35,186 bases of DNA from Clostridia bacterium (GTDB lineage: Bacteria; Bacillota; Clostridia; UBA1381): contig JAFSXU010000045.1 in assembly GCA_017443895.1 (NCBI GenBank), forward strand, positions 1 to 35,186, written 5' to 3'. This document shows positions 13,171-21,055 of this stretch, in pieces. Under the pieces are notes generated by a model, which made no database searches, was not told the origin of the DNA, and saw only the letters and a list, made by a program, of their open reading frames with translations. The position numbers were made by a program, and so were the translations under genes. Numbering within the stretch: position 1 is the first letter of the stretch; each line of letters starts with the position of its first letter.

Positions 13171-15312
13171 TTACTCAGCAGGTGTTTCCTCTGCAGGTGC
13201 CTCCTCTACAGGAGCCTCCTCTGCAGGTGTTTCCTCTGCTGCAGGTGCCTCCTCTGCAGGTGTTTCCTCTGCTGCAGGTGCCTCCTCTACAGGTGTTTCC
13301 TCAGCAGGAGCTTCCTCTGCTACTTCTTCCTCTACCTCGATAGGCTCTTCAACCTCTACCTCGGGGTCGGTTGAATAAACAAGAGTTTCACCCTCCTGTA
13401 CTTCTTCCTCTGCAGGGGCAACCTCCTCCTCTACAGGAATTAAAGCACGCATACTTAATGATATTTTCTTATTATCCCAGTCAATATCTGTAATCTTTGC
13501 CTCAACTGTATCGCCGATTGACAATACATCCTCAGGCTTCTCAATTCTTCTGTTTGCAATCTGAGAAATGTGAATTAAACCGTCAACATTCGGGATAATC
13601 TGCGCAAATGCACCGAATGGCATAATTCTTACAATCTTAACCTCAACTGTATCGCCTACATTTAATGTGTTCTGTGCGATAGTCCAAGGGTTGTCCTCAG
13701 CCTTCTTATAGCCCAAGGAAATCTTTTTCTTTTCCTCGTCGATATCCTTTATATAAACCTCAAGAGTGTCGCCCTCTTTAACAACCTCTGACGGATGCTT
13801 AATCTTGTTCCATGACAGCTCGCTTATATGAACAAGTCCGTCAACACCGCCTAAGTCAACAAATGCACCAAATGATGTAAGTGACTTAACTGCGCCCGTA
13901 TAAACCTTATCAAGAGCAACCTCTGACCAGAATTTGTCTTCCTTTTCTTTTCTCGCCTCGTCCAAGAGAACACGAACCGAGCCTACAACTCGTCTTCTTC
14001 TCTCGTCAAGCTCAATCAATCTTAATTTTACATCTTGTCCAACAAGAGTCTGAAGGTCCTGTACAAATTTTTCAGCAGCCTGACGAGCAGGAATGAATAC
14101 CTGGCTTCCATCACACAAAGCGATTACGCCGCCCTTTACTGCCTTAATAATCTTGCCATCGAGGACTTTCTTCTCTTCGTAAGCCGCTTTGATTTTGTTC
14201 CAGCTTTCCATTGCTACCAATTTCTTTCTTGACAGCACTACCTTTCCCTCTGCGTCGTTTACACCAACAACGTAGACCTTGATTTCATCGCCTTCTTTTA
14301 CAACATCAGACGGCTTAAGTGTAGGATCATCTGTTATCTGGTCCGCTGCAAGTTGGCCGTTATACTTGAAACCGCCTAAATCGACGATTACCTCGTTATT
14401 GCGTACTTCTACAACAGTACCGTCAACGATGTCTCCATTGTTGAGAGTTCGAATGCCGGACTTCTCAAAAAGTTCTGCAAAGCTCTCTTCAGTTTGTAAG
14501 TTTTCACTCATAGCCTTTACTACCTCCTCGATAATACCACCGGGCGTTGATGCTCCGGCAGTAATACCTATTTTATTATACCTTTCTTTCGGCAAATCCG
14601 CCGCTGTTTCAACAAGATAAGTATTGGGACAGTTATTCTTTGCTATCTCGAACAGTTTTTGCGTGTTAGATGACTCCTTGCCACCTATCACAATCATCAT
14701 GTCCGATTCCCTCGAAAGACTATCCGCCTCTTTCTGCCTATCTCTTGTCGCAATACATATTGTATCAAATATTATACTACTTTTGCAAGTTTTTTTTATA
14801 TTTTGTACAATTTTACCAAAAATTTCCCTGTTTATTGTTGTTTGTGCTACAACGCATACGCAAAAATCAGACAAATCCTCGTCTATTTCACCATTTTTGT
14901 TGTAAACTATATATGCGCTGTCATTGCACCAGCCGTTAATTCCTATTACTTCAGGGTGATTTTTATCGCCGACAATTACAATTTTATAGCCATTTTTATA
15001 ATGCTCCTCGACAATTTTATGTATCTTTTTTACCATGGGACAGGTTAAATCCCTGTAATCCCGCCCCTCAAGCTCCTCGTATACCCTCTTCCCAACACCG
15101 TGGGCACGGATTATTACCTTGCAATCTTCGGGAATTTGAGAAACGGTATCATAGGCAAATACGCCCTTAGACTCAAGATCGGCTATCATTTGCGGATTGT
15201 GTATTACAGGGCCTAAGGTTGCAATTCTGCCTTTTAAAAGCTCCTCATACACTCCGTCAACCGCTCTCTTTACACCGTAGCAAAAGCCTGCCGTTTTTGC
15301 AAGTTTAACCAT
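13171..15312 (-). CDS. ispH: Fusion: HMBPP reductase (IspH) and ribosomal protein S1
   Basis: 713 aa, two enzymes' worth in one frame. Residues 1-265 are IspH, the [4Fe-4S] enzyme that makes IPP and DMAPP from HMBPP. The cluster cysteines are Cys11 (AGFCYGVKRA), Cys91 (LTCPMV) and Cys186 (DTICIAT); His39, His71 and Glu121 (HPEV) are also present. Residues about 291-363, 381-450, 468-536 and 551-623 are four S1 RNA-binding domains; the last two are most canonical (FGAFVDLGGVDGLVHISELSW). Residues 624-713 are an acidic tail of EEAPAEETPAEE-like repeats. This fusion is known from many Clostridia. GGAGG precedes the ATG; it is the last gene of a nine-gene run. How stress on isoprenoid or Fe-S supply affects the ribosomal half is unknown. 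Confidence 0.95.
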   Translation of the reverse strand: MVKLAKTAGFCYGVKRAVDGVYEELLKGRIATLGPVIHNPQMIADLESKGVFAYDTVSQIPEDCKVIIRAHGVGKRVYEELEGRDYRDLTCPMVKKIHKIVEEHYKNGYKIVIVGDKNHPEVIGINGWCNDSAYIVYNKNGEIDEDLSDFCVCVVAQTTINREIFGKIVQNIKKTCKSSIIFDTICIATRDRQKEADSLSRESDMMIVIGGKESSNTQKLFEIAKNNCPNTYLVETAADLPKERYNKIGITAGASTPGGIIEEVVKAMSENLQTEESFAELFEKSGIRTLNNGDIVDGTVVEVRNNEVIVDLGGFKYNGQLAADQITDDPTLKPSDVVKEGDEIKVYVVGVNDAEGKVVLSRKKLVAMESWNKIKAAYEEKKVLDGKIIKAVKGGVIALCDGSQVFIPARQAAEKFVQDLQTLVGQDVKLRLIELDERRRRVVGSVRVLLDEARKEKEDKFWSEVALDKVYTGAVKSLTSFGAFVDLGGVDGLVHISELSWNKIKHPSEVVKEGDTLEVYIKDIDEEKKKISLGYKKAEDNPWTIAQNTLNVGDTVEVKIVRIMPFGAFAQIIPNVDGLIHISQIANRRIEKPEDVLSIGDTVEAKITDIDWDNKKISLSMRALIPVEEEVAPAEEEVQEGETLVYSTDPEVEVEEPIEVEEEVAEEAPAEETPVEEAPAAEETPAEEAPAAEETPAEEAPVEEAPAEETPAE

Positions 15313-15314
15313 AA

Positions 15315-15893
15315 TCAGACCTCCAAATTGTATATGGTTTCTAAAACATTGTCCGCCATTTTCTGTAATTCCTCGCCGTCGGGCTTTTTAGTGTAATATT
15401 CGCCAAACTCAATCGGTTTTCCGATATTTACGGTGATTTTATGCCTGAATTTATAGTCTCCGCTAATGCAAACAGGAATTACAGGCACCTTTGCCATAAT
15501 GCTTATAAGCGCAACACCCGATTTTGCCTTTGTATGCTCACCGCCGAAAACACGCTTTCCCTCGGGGAATATGAGCATTATATCTCCGCCCTTTAAAATT
15601 TTCAAAGCGCTTTTTATCGCTCCGACATCGCCCTTGCCCCTTTGTACGGGGAATGCGCCAAGCTTTGTTATAAGCCAACCAAAGAGCGGATTTTCAAACA
15701 AGCCCGATTTTGCCATATACCGAAGCGGTCTTTTTAAAAACGAGCCTGCAAAAACCACATCCCAATAGCTCCTATGGTTAAGCGCAACAATCGCACCGCC
15801 GTTATCGGGGATGTTTTCAATACCAATACGCTCGCATTTAAAGGAAATATTTAAAAAACCCTTTAAAAGAGCCTGCAATATCTTATAATCCAT
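15315..15893 (-). CDS. plsC: 1-acyl-sn-glycerol-3-phosphate acyltransferase
   Basis: Transfers an acyl chain to lysophosphatidic acid at the membrane, giving phosphatidic acid. 192 aa, short but normal for PlsC. The catalytic block NHRSYWD (HX4D), the glycerophosphate-binding FPEG in LIFPEGKRVF and the PVQRGKGD and VPVIPVCISG blocks are all there. A weakly hydrophobic N-terminus replaces a clear membrane helix. It lies 4 bp after cmk and 2 bp before ispH-rpsA, an arrangement common in Clostridia. Confidence 0.94.
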   Translation of the reverse strand: MDYKILQALLKGFLNISFKCERIGIENIPDNGGAIVALNHRSYWDVVFAGSFLKRPLRYMAKSGLFENPLFGWLITKLGAFPVQRGKGDVGAIKSALKILKGGDIMLIFPEGKRVFGGEHTKAKSGVALISIMAKVPVIPVCISGDYKFRHKITVNIGKPIEFGEYYTKKPDGEELQKMADNVLETIYNLEV

Positions 15894-15897
15894 AATT

Positions 15898-16566
15898 TTA
15901 TCCTACTGTCTTTGTTATTATTTCTTGTATTCTTCTTACGCTCTCATCAAAATCGCAATCGGAGGTATCAACCAAAACCGCATCATCGGTTTTTACAAGC
16001 GGAGATTCGCTCCTGTGCGAATCGTTATAATCACGCGCAATTATATCCTCTTTTATAGTTTCAAGGTCACATTCAACGCCCTTTTCCACAAGCTCTTTGT
16101 ATCTGCGCTGTGCCCTTGCATCGGCAGATGCGGTAAGGAAAATCTTAACCTGCGCATCAGGCAAAACGACTGAACAAATATCCCTGCCGTCCATTATGAC
16201 ATTATCGTGCTTTGCCATTTCCTGCTGCATTTTTACAAGCTTTTTCCTGACCTCGCCTATAACGGCAACAGACGATGCACCCTTTGATACTTCTTCTTGC
16301 CGTATGTCAAGTGTTACATCCTCGCCGTTTAGGAGTATAAGCTGTCCGCTGTCGCTATACTTTATCTCAATCTTAATATCATCAAGTGCGTCTATGATTT
16401 TTTGAGTGTCCGAAATTATGCCGTTTCTTATTGCATACAGTGCAACCGCGCGGTACATTGCGCCCGTGTCTATATATACATATCCCAAAGCCTTTGCAAC
16501 TGCCTTTGAAACAGAGCTTTTGCCTGCGCCTGCAGGTCCGTCTATCGCAACCGAAATATAGTTCAT
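15898..16566 (-). CDS. cmk: Cytidylate kinase
   Basis: Phosphorylates CMP and dCMP with ATP in the cytoplasm. 222 aa, usual length. P-loop GPAGAGKSSVSK near residue 10, YIDTGAMYRA for substrate binding, the MDGRDICSVVLPDA motif, and a lid with RDYNDSHRSESPL are diagnostic. A GGAAGGG site precedes the ATG. It lies between aroH and plsC, and the cmk-plsC-ispH/rpsA order is the standard one in many Firmicutes. Confidence 0.96.
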   Translation of the reverse strand: MNYISVAIDGPAGAGKSSVSKAVAKALGYVYIDTGAMYRAVALYAIRNGIISDTQKIIDALDDIKIEIKYSDSGQLILLNGEDVTLDIRQEEVSKGASSVAVIGEVRKKLVKMQQEMAKHDNVIMDGRDICSVVLPDAQVKIFLTASADARAQRRYKELVEKGVECDLETIKEDIIARDYNDSHRSESPLVKTDDAVLVDTSDCDFDESVRRIQEIITKTVG

Positions 16567-16571
16567 AACCG

Positions 16572-16943
16572 TTACCCTTCCTGTTCTTTAACCAAATCGG
16601 GGCGTAATATTTTTGCACCCCTTAAATATATATGCTTTAGCTCATCATTTCCCTTGTCGGTATTTATGTGTACCATAACCCGTATACATTTTTTAAGTGC
16701 GTTCTCTATATCGGGCGACAGCATATCCAAAAGCGGAACATTTGTTATTCCCATTTGCCTTACAGATGCCGCCGGGAACACCTTATCAAGGTCCTTTGTA
16801 ACGGTGAAAATAATGTCAATAATATCCGATGTATCAATACCGTTACAATCAATTATCTCTTTTACAAGCTCCTTGGTTGCCTCAAAAATTTCCTCTTTTG
16901 AGTTTTCACAGGTTGTTGCACCTCTTATTGCACGAACTGCCAT
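16572..16943 (-). CDS. aroH: AroH-type chorismate mutase with altered acid position
   Basis: Converts chorismate to prephenate for Phe/Tyr synthesis; trimeric, cytoplasmic. 123 aa, the same size as the B. subtilis enzyme, and it aligns with it almost without gaps. Arg7, Arg62, Cys86, Arg88 (CIRVM), Tyr106 and the LRPDL end match Arg7, Arg63, Cys88, Arg90, Tyr108 and LRPDL. The stretch after VP reads LLDMLSPD where B. subtilis has VTCMQEMD, so catalytic Glu78 is Ser76 and Cys75 is Asp73. An acid is thus kept in the pocket but moved one helical turn. Activity is likely but should not be assumed. It stands between the HutP-like gene and cmk. Confidence 0.92.
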   Translation of the reverse strand: MAVRAIRGATTCENSKEEIFEATKELVKEIIDCNGIDTSDIIDIIFTVTKDLDKVFPAASVRQMGITNVPLLDMLSPDIENALKKCIRVMVHINTDKGNDELKHIYLRGAKILRPDLVKEQEG

Positions 16944-16956
16944 AACAAACCACTCC

Positions 16957-17370
16957 TTATACCACTCTATGACCTAAGCCGATAGATATATCGTTTAAGT
17001 TTAACAGGCCTATTGCAAAGAAAAGGCACACGCTGATATGTGACCCATGCCTTGCAATGCCAATCTTACCGCCCAGATTAAGGCCTACGCATTTATCAAT
17101 TATCTGCTGCAGAGCCTCATGTGCGGCACCTGCAACGGCGCCCTCCTCAGAATGTGTATCGCCTATTAAATTCTCACGCTTTGCTGCCACTACGGCACGC
17201 TCTAAAATCTTAGGCACTGCGCTTGAAAAATCACTGCCAAAATCAACCGCCACACATTTTATATCGCTGTTTTTATAGTCCTCTTTTAATTTTGTTTCTT
17301 CTTCTCTGCTGTCTGTAAGCGCAATTCGTATTGCCGCCTTACAGACCTCTTTACTGCCATACTCCATCAT
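16957..17370 (-). CDS. HutP-family RNA-binding regulator
   Basis: 137 aa with clear HutP features: HSEEGAVAGAAHEALQQI, LNLGGKIGIARHGSHISVCLFFAIGLLNLND and GLGHRVV at the end. B. subtilis HutP binds L-histidine and a divalent metal, then NAG triplets in hut mRNA, and causes antitermination. The metal-binding His region is present. No hut (histidine use) gene is in the window; the gene is instead linked to aroH, cmk and plsC. Its target RNA in such Clostridia is unknown. AGGAG precedes the first of two Met codons. The family call is firm; control of histidine use is not supported by context. Confidence 0.88.
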   Translation of the reverse strand: MMEYGSKEVCKAAIRIALTDSREEETKLKEDYKNSDIKCVAVDFGSDFSSAVPKILERAVVAAKRENLIGDTHSEEGAVAGAAHEALQQIIDKCVGLNLGGKIGIARHGSHISVCLFFAIGLLNLNDISIGLGHRVV

Positions 17371-17417
17371 TTTTACTCCTGTTCCTCGCTTGCTAATGCT
17401 GTCAAGCTATCGTATGT

Positions 17418-18647
17418 TTACGGTAACTCCTCACTTGCCGATACCCCTGCTAAATACCCAGTTGAGTATGCCATTTGCAGGTTATATCCGCCTGTATAAC
17501 CGTCAACATCTATTATCTCGCCTGCAAAATACAGGCCTTTTACAAGCTTTGACTCCATAGTTGAGGGATTTATCTCACCTACAGCTACACCGCCCGATGT
17601 GACAATCGCCTCGTCTATCGGGCGAAAATCCAAGGCAGTCAATGTTACGCCCTTTATAGTATCTACAAGTGCGCCCCTTTCGGTCTTTGAAAGCTCACAA
17701 ACAGCTTTTCTCTCATCAACACCCGACAGCCTTATTATAACACCTATCAGCGCTTTTGGCAACAGGTCGCCAAGACTGTTTATTAACTGTTTTTTCTTAT
17801 ACTTCTCAAAATCCCGTAAAAGTCTTGCGTCTAATTTCTCATTATCAAGTGCAGGCTTTAAGTCAATCTTTATTGTATAGTTCCCATCTTTTATGTCCCT
17901 TAAATGTGAGGACATTGAAAGTATAACAGGACCTGTAACACCAAAATGCGTAAACATCATTTCGCCAAAATCCTCATATACGGGCTTACCGTTTTTATAT
18001 GCTGTAACAGCCACATTTTTAAGCGATAAACCCATTATATCCCGCACCCATTTTTCCTTTGTAACTATGGGTACAAGTGACGGTTTTATGGGCGTTACGG
18101 TATGTCCTGCATTTTTTGCCATACGGTATCCGTCACCCGTAGAGCCTGTTTTCGGGTACGATTTTCCACCTGTTGCAAGGATCACTTTATCCGCTTTTAC
18201 TGTCCCCTTATCAGTCTTTACTCCGACACATTTACTGTCCCTTATAATAAGCTCTTTCGCATTTGCCGTCATTAGTTTTACATTATCTGACATTGCAAAT
18301 GACCTTAGTGCCCGAACAACATCCGATGCTTTATCCGATACCGGAAATACTCTTCCGCCACGCTCTACCTTTGTTTTGACACCTAAACTTTCCAGCAGAT
18401 TTATTATATCATAATTTGTAAATGAATAGAGTGCCGAATACAAAAATTTTGCATTACGGGGATATTGGTTTATCATATCCTCAGTCTTGGCAATATTTGT
18501 GATATTGCATCTGCCCTTACCCGTTATGCCGAGCTTTTTACCTACTCTGTCATTATGCTCTATTAAAATTACATTATCACATTTTTTTGATGCGTAGCCT
18601 GCGGCAATCATTCCGGCAGGACCTGCACCTATTATTGCAATTGTCAT
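17418..18647 (-). CDS. HI0933/BaiN-family flavoprotein (NAD(P)/FAD-dependent oxidoreductase)
   Basis: 409 aa from ATG 18647; a TTG at 18662 in frame overlaps the GGAG site and is not used here. The N-terminus IAIIGAGPAGMIAAGYASKK is a dinucleotide-binding Rossmann motif, followed by GITGKGRCNITN, the family signature. Central VILATGGKSYPKTGSTGDGY and the C-terminal LYFAGEIIDVDGYTGGYNLQMAYSTG complete the FAD fold. Members include proteins proposed to act on bile-acid intermediates, but the usual reaction is unknown, so a substrate should not be given. Its start overlaps the stop of the substrate-binding-protein gene (ATGA). Confidence 0.9.
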   Translation of the reverse strand: MTIAIIGAGPAGMIAAGYASKKCDNVILIEHNDRVGKKLGITGKGRCNITNIAKTEDMINQYPRNAKFLYSALYSFTNYDIINLLESLGVKTKVERGGRVFPVSDKASDVVRALRSFAMSDNVKLMTANAKELIIRDSKCVGVKTDKGTVKADKVILATGGKSYPKTGSTGDGYRMAKNAGHTVTPIKPSLVPIVTKEKWVRDIMGLSLKNVAVTAYKNGKPVYEDFGEMMFTHFGVTGPVILSMSSHLRDIKDGNYTIKIDLKPALDNEKLDARLLRDFEKYKKKQLINSLGDLLPKALIGVIIRLSGVDERKAVCELSKTERGALVDTIKGVTLTALDFRPIDEAIVTSGGVAVGEINPSTMESKLVKGLYFAGEIIDVDGYTGGYNLQMAYSTGYLAGVSASEELP

Positions 18648-20242
18648 TTTCGTATACTCCAATTTGCACAGTTTCTGTAAATCATTCCCGATACGGGTGC
18701 AATTCCGCTTACAACATTTGAGGTCGATAAAAGCGCGCCGTCCTTAAAATAAAGTGTTGCAAACGGCATATCGTTCAAAAGAGTTTCACAGTACCGTGAA
18801 AAAAGCTCCTTTACCTCGTCCTCATTTCTTGTCATACCAATTTGCGCACACAGAGTATCAAGCGCTTCACTGCTATATGCAAAATAGTTATTTTCTGCCC
18901 TTGTAAGCGGTGATAAATCCATATTATTATCAAGCATTATTTCGCCTATAAATGTATCGTAGCTATTTGACTCAATCCTTGCTAAATACGCATCATACGG
19001 AAGAGGATTTATTGTTGCAGTTATACCAAAATCCATAAGGTTATCTGCCAAGGCTTCGGCAACCTGCGTATGCTCCTTGTTATCGGCATTTACAAGTATT
19101 TCAAGCTCCAGCTTTTCATAGTTATCCCCACTCTGTCTTACATATGTGCCGTCGGCATCAGGCCCCCAGCCATCATCACCAAGACAATCGTTTGCACCCA
19201 CATCATCAACCTTAAAATCGGTTTTTGTATCGGTGTACAGATACGAGTTTGGATTTATCGGAATATCGGACGGCTTGCCGTGTGAAAAGATTATTGTTTC
19301 TACAAGCTCACCCTTGTCAATCAGCTTTGACAATGCCTGTCTTGTTAAATTCCCCGACAGTACATGGCTTGATGTATTAAAGCCCCAAAATACCATATCA
19401 TTTTCGGGGTAGTTATTTATTTTAACATTGCCTTTAGGCATATATTCGGTAAGGTTGATAATCTTATTTGATGAGAAATCTATTTCGCTTACCTCAAGCA
19501 TATTAAGATAATCCTCATAGCTATCGAGCATATTTACATAAAGAGCATCAATCTTTGCCCTGCCGTCACGGTAGTTCTCAAATGCACCGAAATAGTATGT
19601 GTCCGTACTTGCCTTTGTACCATAACAAAACGCTCCTGTGCCGTTTGGCACATAGCTTGGATTTACAGTCATATCCGACCCGTATTTTACAATCGGGAAT
19701 GTAAGCAATGACTCATATGACGGCACGGAATAATTAAGGTCAATCCGTATCGAATAATCGTCTGTCATAAGATAATCACGCACATTATAAAGGGCGTCTG
19801 TGTATGAGGTTTGTCCGCTCCGTATACATTTTATTGTGTATGCCACATCTTCTGCACCAAATTTTGTTCCGTCATGCCACATTACATCATCACGCAGGTT
19901 TATTACTATCCGCTTACCGTCGGGAGATACGGAAAAATCCTTTGCAAGCACAGGCACGGTGCGCATCTCATCGTCCAACGAAAACAAAGGCTCATACACA
20001 AACTGCATAGCCTCTTTTACAGACTGCGACTGTGTAACAAGCGGATTGAAGGTGTCAAAATCATACACCCCTGCATTTATGATATTCGGTTTTTCGGATA
20101 CCACCTCTGTATTATCGGCTACAGCATCGTTACCCGGAACGGCAAAGCTAAACCTGTCCTTTAACCAATCCCCTGCCTTACACGAGCAAAGCAGGCTAAG
20201 CATTACCGTAACCGCCAAAACTGAAATAATCTTTTTTATCAT
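18644..20242 (-). CDS. Peptide/nickel-type ABC transporter substrate-binding lipoprotein (orphan)
   Basis: 532 aa, SBP_bac_5 family. Signal peptide with lipobox LLCSC (cleavage before Cys21), so it is anchored outside the membrane by lipid. Family marks are FDTFNPLVTQSQSVKEAMQFVYEPLF near residue 60, RIVINLRDDVMWHDGTKFGAEDVAYTI near 130, and RQALSKLIDKGELVE. It should bind an oligopeptide or similar ligand. No permease or ATPase genes accompany it, so it must share a transporter encoded elsewhere or act only as a sensor or chaperone. It lies 12 bp after pgeF and overlaps the flavoprotein gene, in a run of housekeeping genes. Confidence 0.88.
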   Translation of the reverse strand: MIKKIISVLAVTVMLSLLCSCKAGDWLKDRFSFAVPGNDAVADNTEVVSEKPNIINAGVYDFDTFNPLVTQSQSVKEAMQFVYEPLFSLDDEMRTVPVLAKDFSVSPDGKRIVINLRDDVMWHDGTKFGAEDVAYTIKCIRSGQTSYTDALYNVRDYLMTDDYSIRIDLNYSVPSYESLLTFPIVKYGSDMTVNPSYVPNGTGAFCYGTKASTDTYYFGAFENYRDGRAKIDALYVNMLDSYEDYLNMLEVSEIDFSSNKIINLTEYMPKGNVKINNYPENDMVFWGFNTSSHVLSGNLTRQALSKLIDKGELVETIIFSHGKPSDIPINPNSYLYTDTKTDFKVDDVGANDCLGDDGWGPDADGTYVRQSGDNYEKLELEILVNADNKEHTQVAEALADNLMDFGITATINPLPYDAYLARIESNSYDTFIGEIMLDNNMDLSPLTRAENNYFAYSSEALDTLCAQIGMTRNEDEVKELFSRYCETLLNDMPFATLYFKDGALLSTSNVVSGIAPVSGMIYRNCANWSIRK

Positions 20243-20254
20243 AATCTTTCCTCG

Positions 20255-21055
20255 TTATTTGAGCGCCAAAAATCCGCCCATTACTCCACGCTTACCCTGT
20301 GTCTGCCTATGCGAAAACAAAAGGTCATGCCTGCAGTATGTGCAGATTGCGCTATCGTCTATATGTGAATTTAATATTCCCGCATCTCTAAACTGCATTT
20401 TTATCGCACGCTGCATATTTACATGGTATTTTTCGCCGTGCTTTTCAACCGTTTCATAGCCAAACTCATCTATAAATTTATCCGCAACCTCGTCGCCTAC
20501 CTCAAAATGGCAAACCTGTATTGACGGACCGATGGCTGTTAAAATATCGGAAGGGTTTGAGTTATAGTCAGATACCATTTTTTCTACTACCCTCTGACCT
20601 ATCCTTAAAACCGTACCTTTCCAGCCCGAATGTGCCAAAGCTATAACCCTGTTTTTGGGGTCTAAGAAAAACAACGGTACACAGTCTGCGCCGAACACGG
20701 TTATTGCTACATTTGTTTTATCGGTTATGAGCGCGTCGGCACTGTCAAACTTATTCGGGAACATTATCCCGTTTCCTATATCGCTGTCCTTAACAGTATG
20801 CACATTTGCCTCATGCACCTGTTTGGACAAAACAAGCCTGTTTTTATCAATACCTATTTCATTGCAGATAATCTCATAATTCTTTTCTATATTTTTCGGG
20901 GCATCATCGCAGTTCCATCTTAAATTCATTGAACTGTAATAGCCCTTTGACACGCCTCCGCATCGGGTTGTAAAGCAATGCTTGGTCATACCCGTTTCTT
21001 CAAATGATGAAATTGTATAATATTTAAGGTTTCCGTTCTGATTTAATATAAACAT
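20255..21055 (-). CDS. pgeF: PgeF/YlmD-type purine nucleosidase-laccase family protein
   Basis: 266 aa of the Cu-oxidase_4 (YfiH/YlmD) family. Members remove wrongly placed amino acids during wall precursor synthesis (PgeF) and cleave or phosphorolyse purine nucleosides; which applies here is open. Conserved metal-site blocks are present: FTTRCGGVSKGYYSSMNL near residue 30, the ADCVPLFF motif near 125, AHSGWKGTVLRI near 140, and CHFEVGDEV. The CTYCRHDLLFSHRQTQGKRG end is typical. The ATG begins immediately after the uvrC stop and uses AAAGGA inside the uvrC end. Confidence 0.9.
   Translation of the reverse strand: MFILNQNGNLKYYTISSFEETGMTKHCFTTRCGGVSKGYYSSMNLRWNCDDAPKNIEKNYEIICNEIGIDKNRLVLSKQVHEANVHTVKDSDIGNGIMFPNKFDSADALITDKTNVAITVFGADCVPLFFLDPKNRVIALAHSGWKGTVLRIGQRVVEKMVSDYNSNPSDILTAIGPSIQVCHFEVGDEVADKFIDEFGYETVEKHGEKYHVNMQRAIKMQFRDAGILNSHIDDSAICTYCRHDLLFSHRQTQGKRGVMGGFLALK

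Noticed and set aside
13067-13378. Plus-strand frame encoding SSAGASSTG-like repeats, and the DNA repeat beneath it as a possible CRISPR or minisatellite
   Set aside because: It is the antisense of the acidic EEAPAEE repeats at the end of the IspH-S1 fusion. Repeat units are contiguous with no spacers.
17418-18647. Calling the flavoprotein BaiN (bile-acid 7-dehydroxylation)
   Set aside because: The HI0933 family is widespread in bacteria without bile-acid metabolism and no other bai gene is present.
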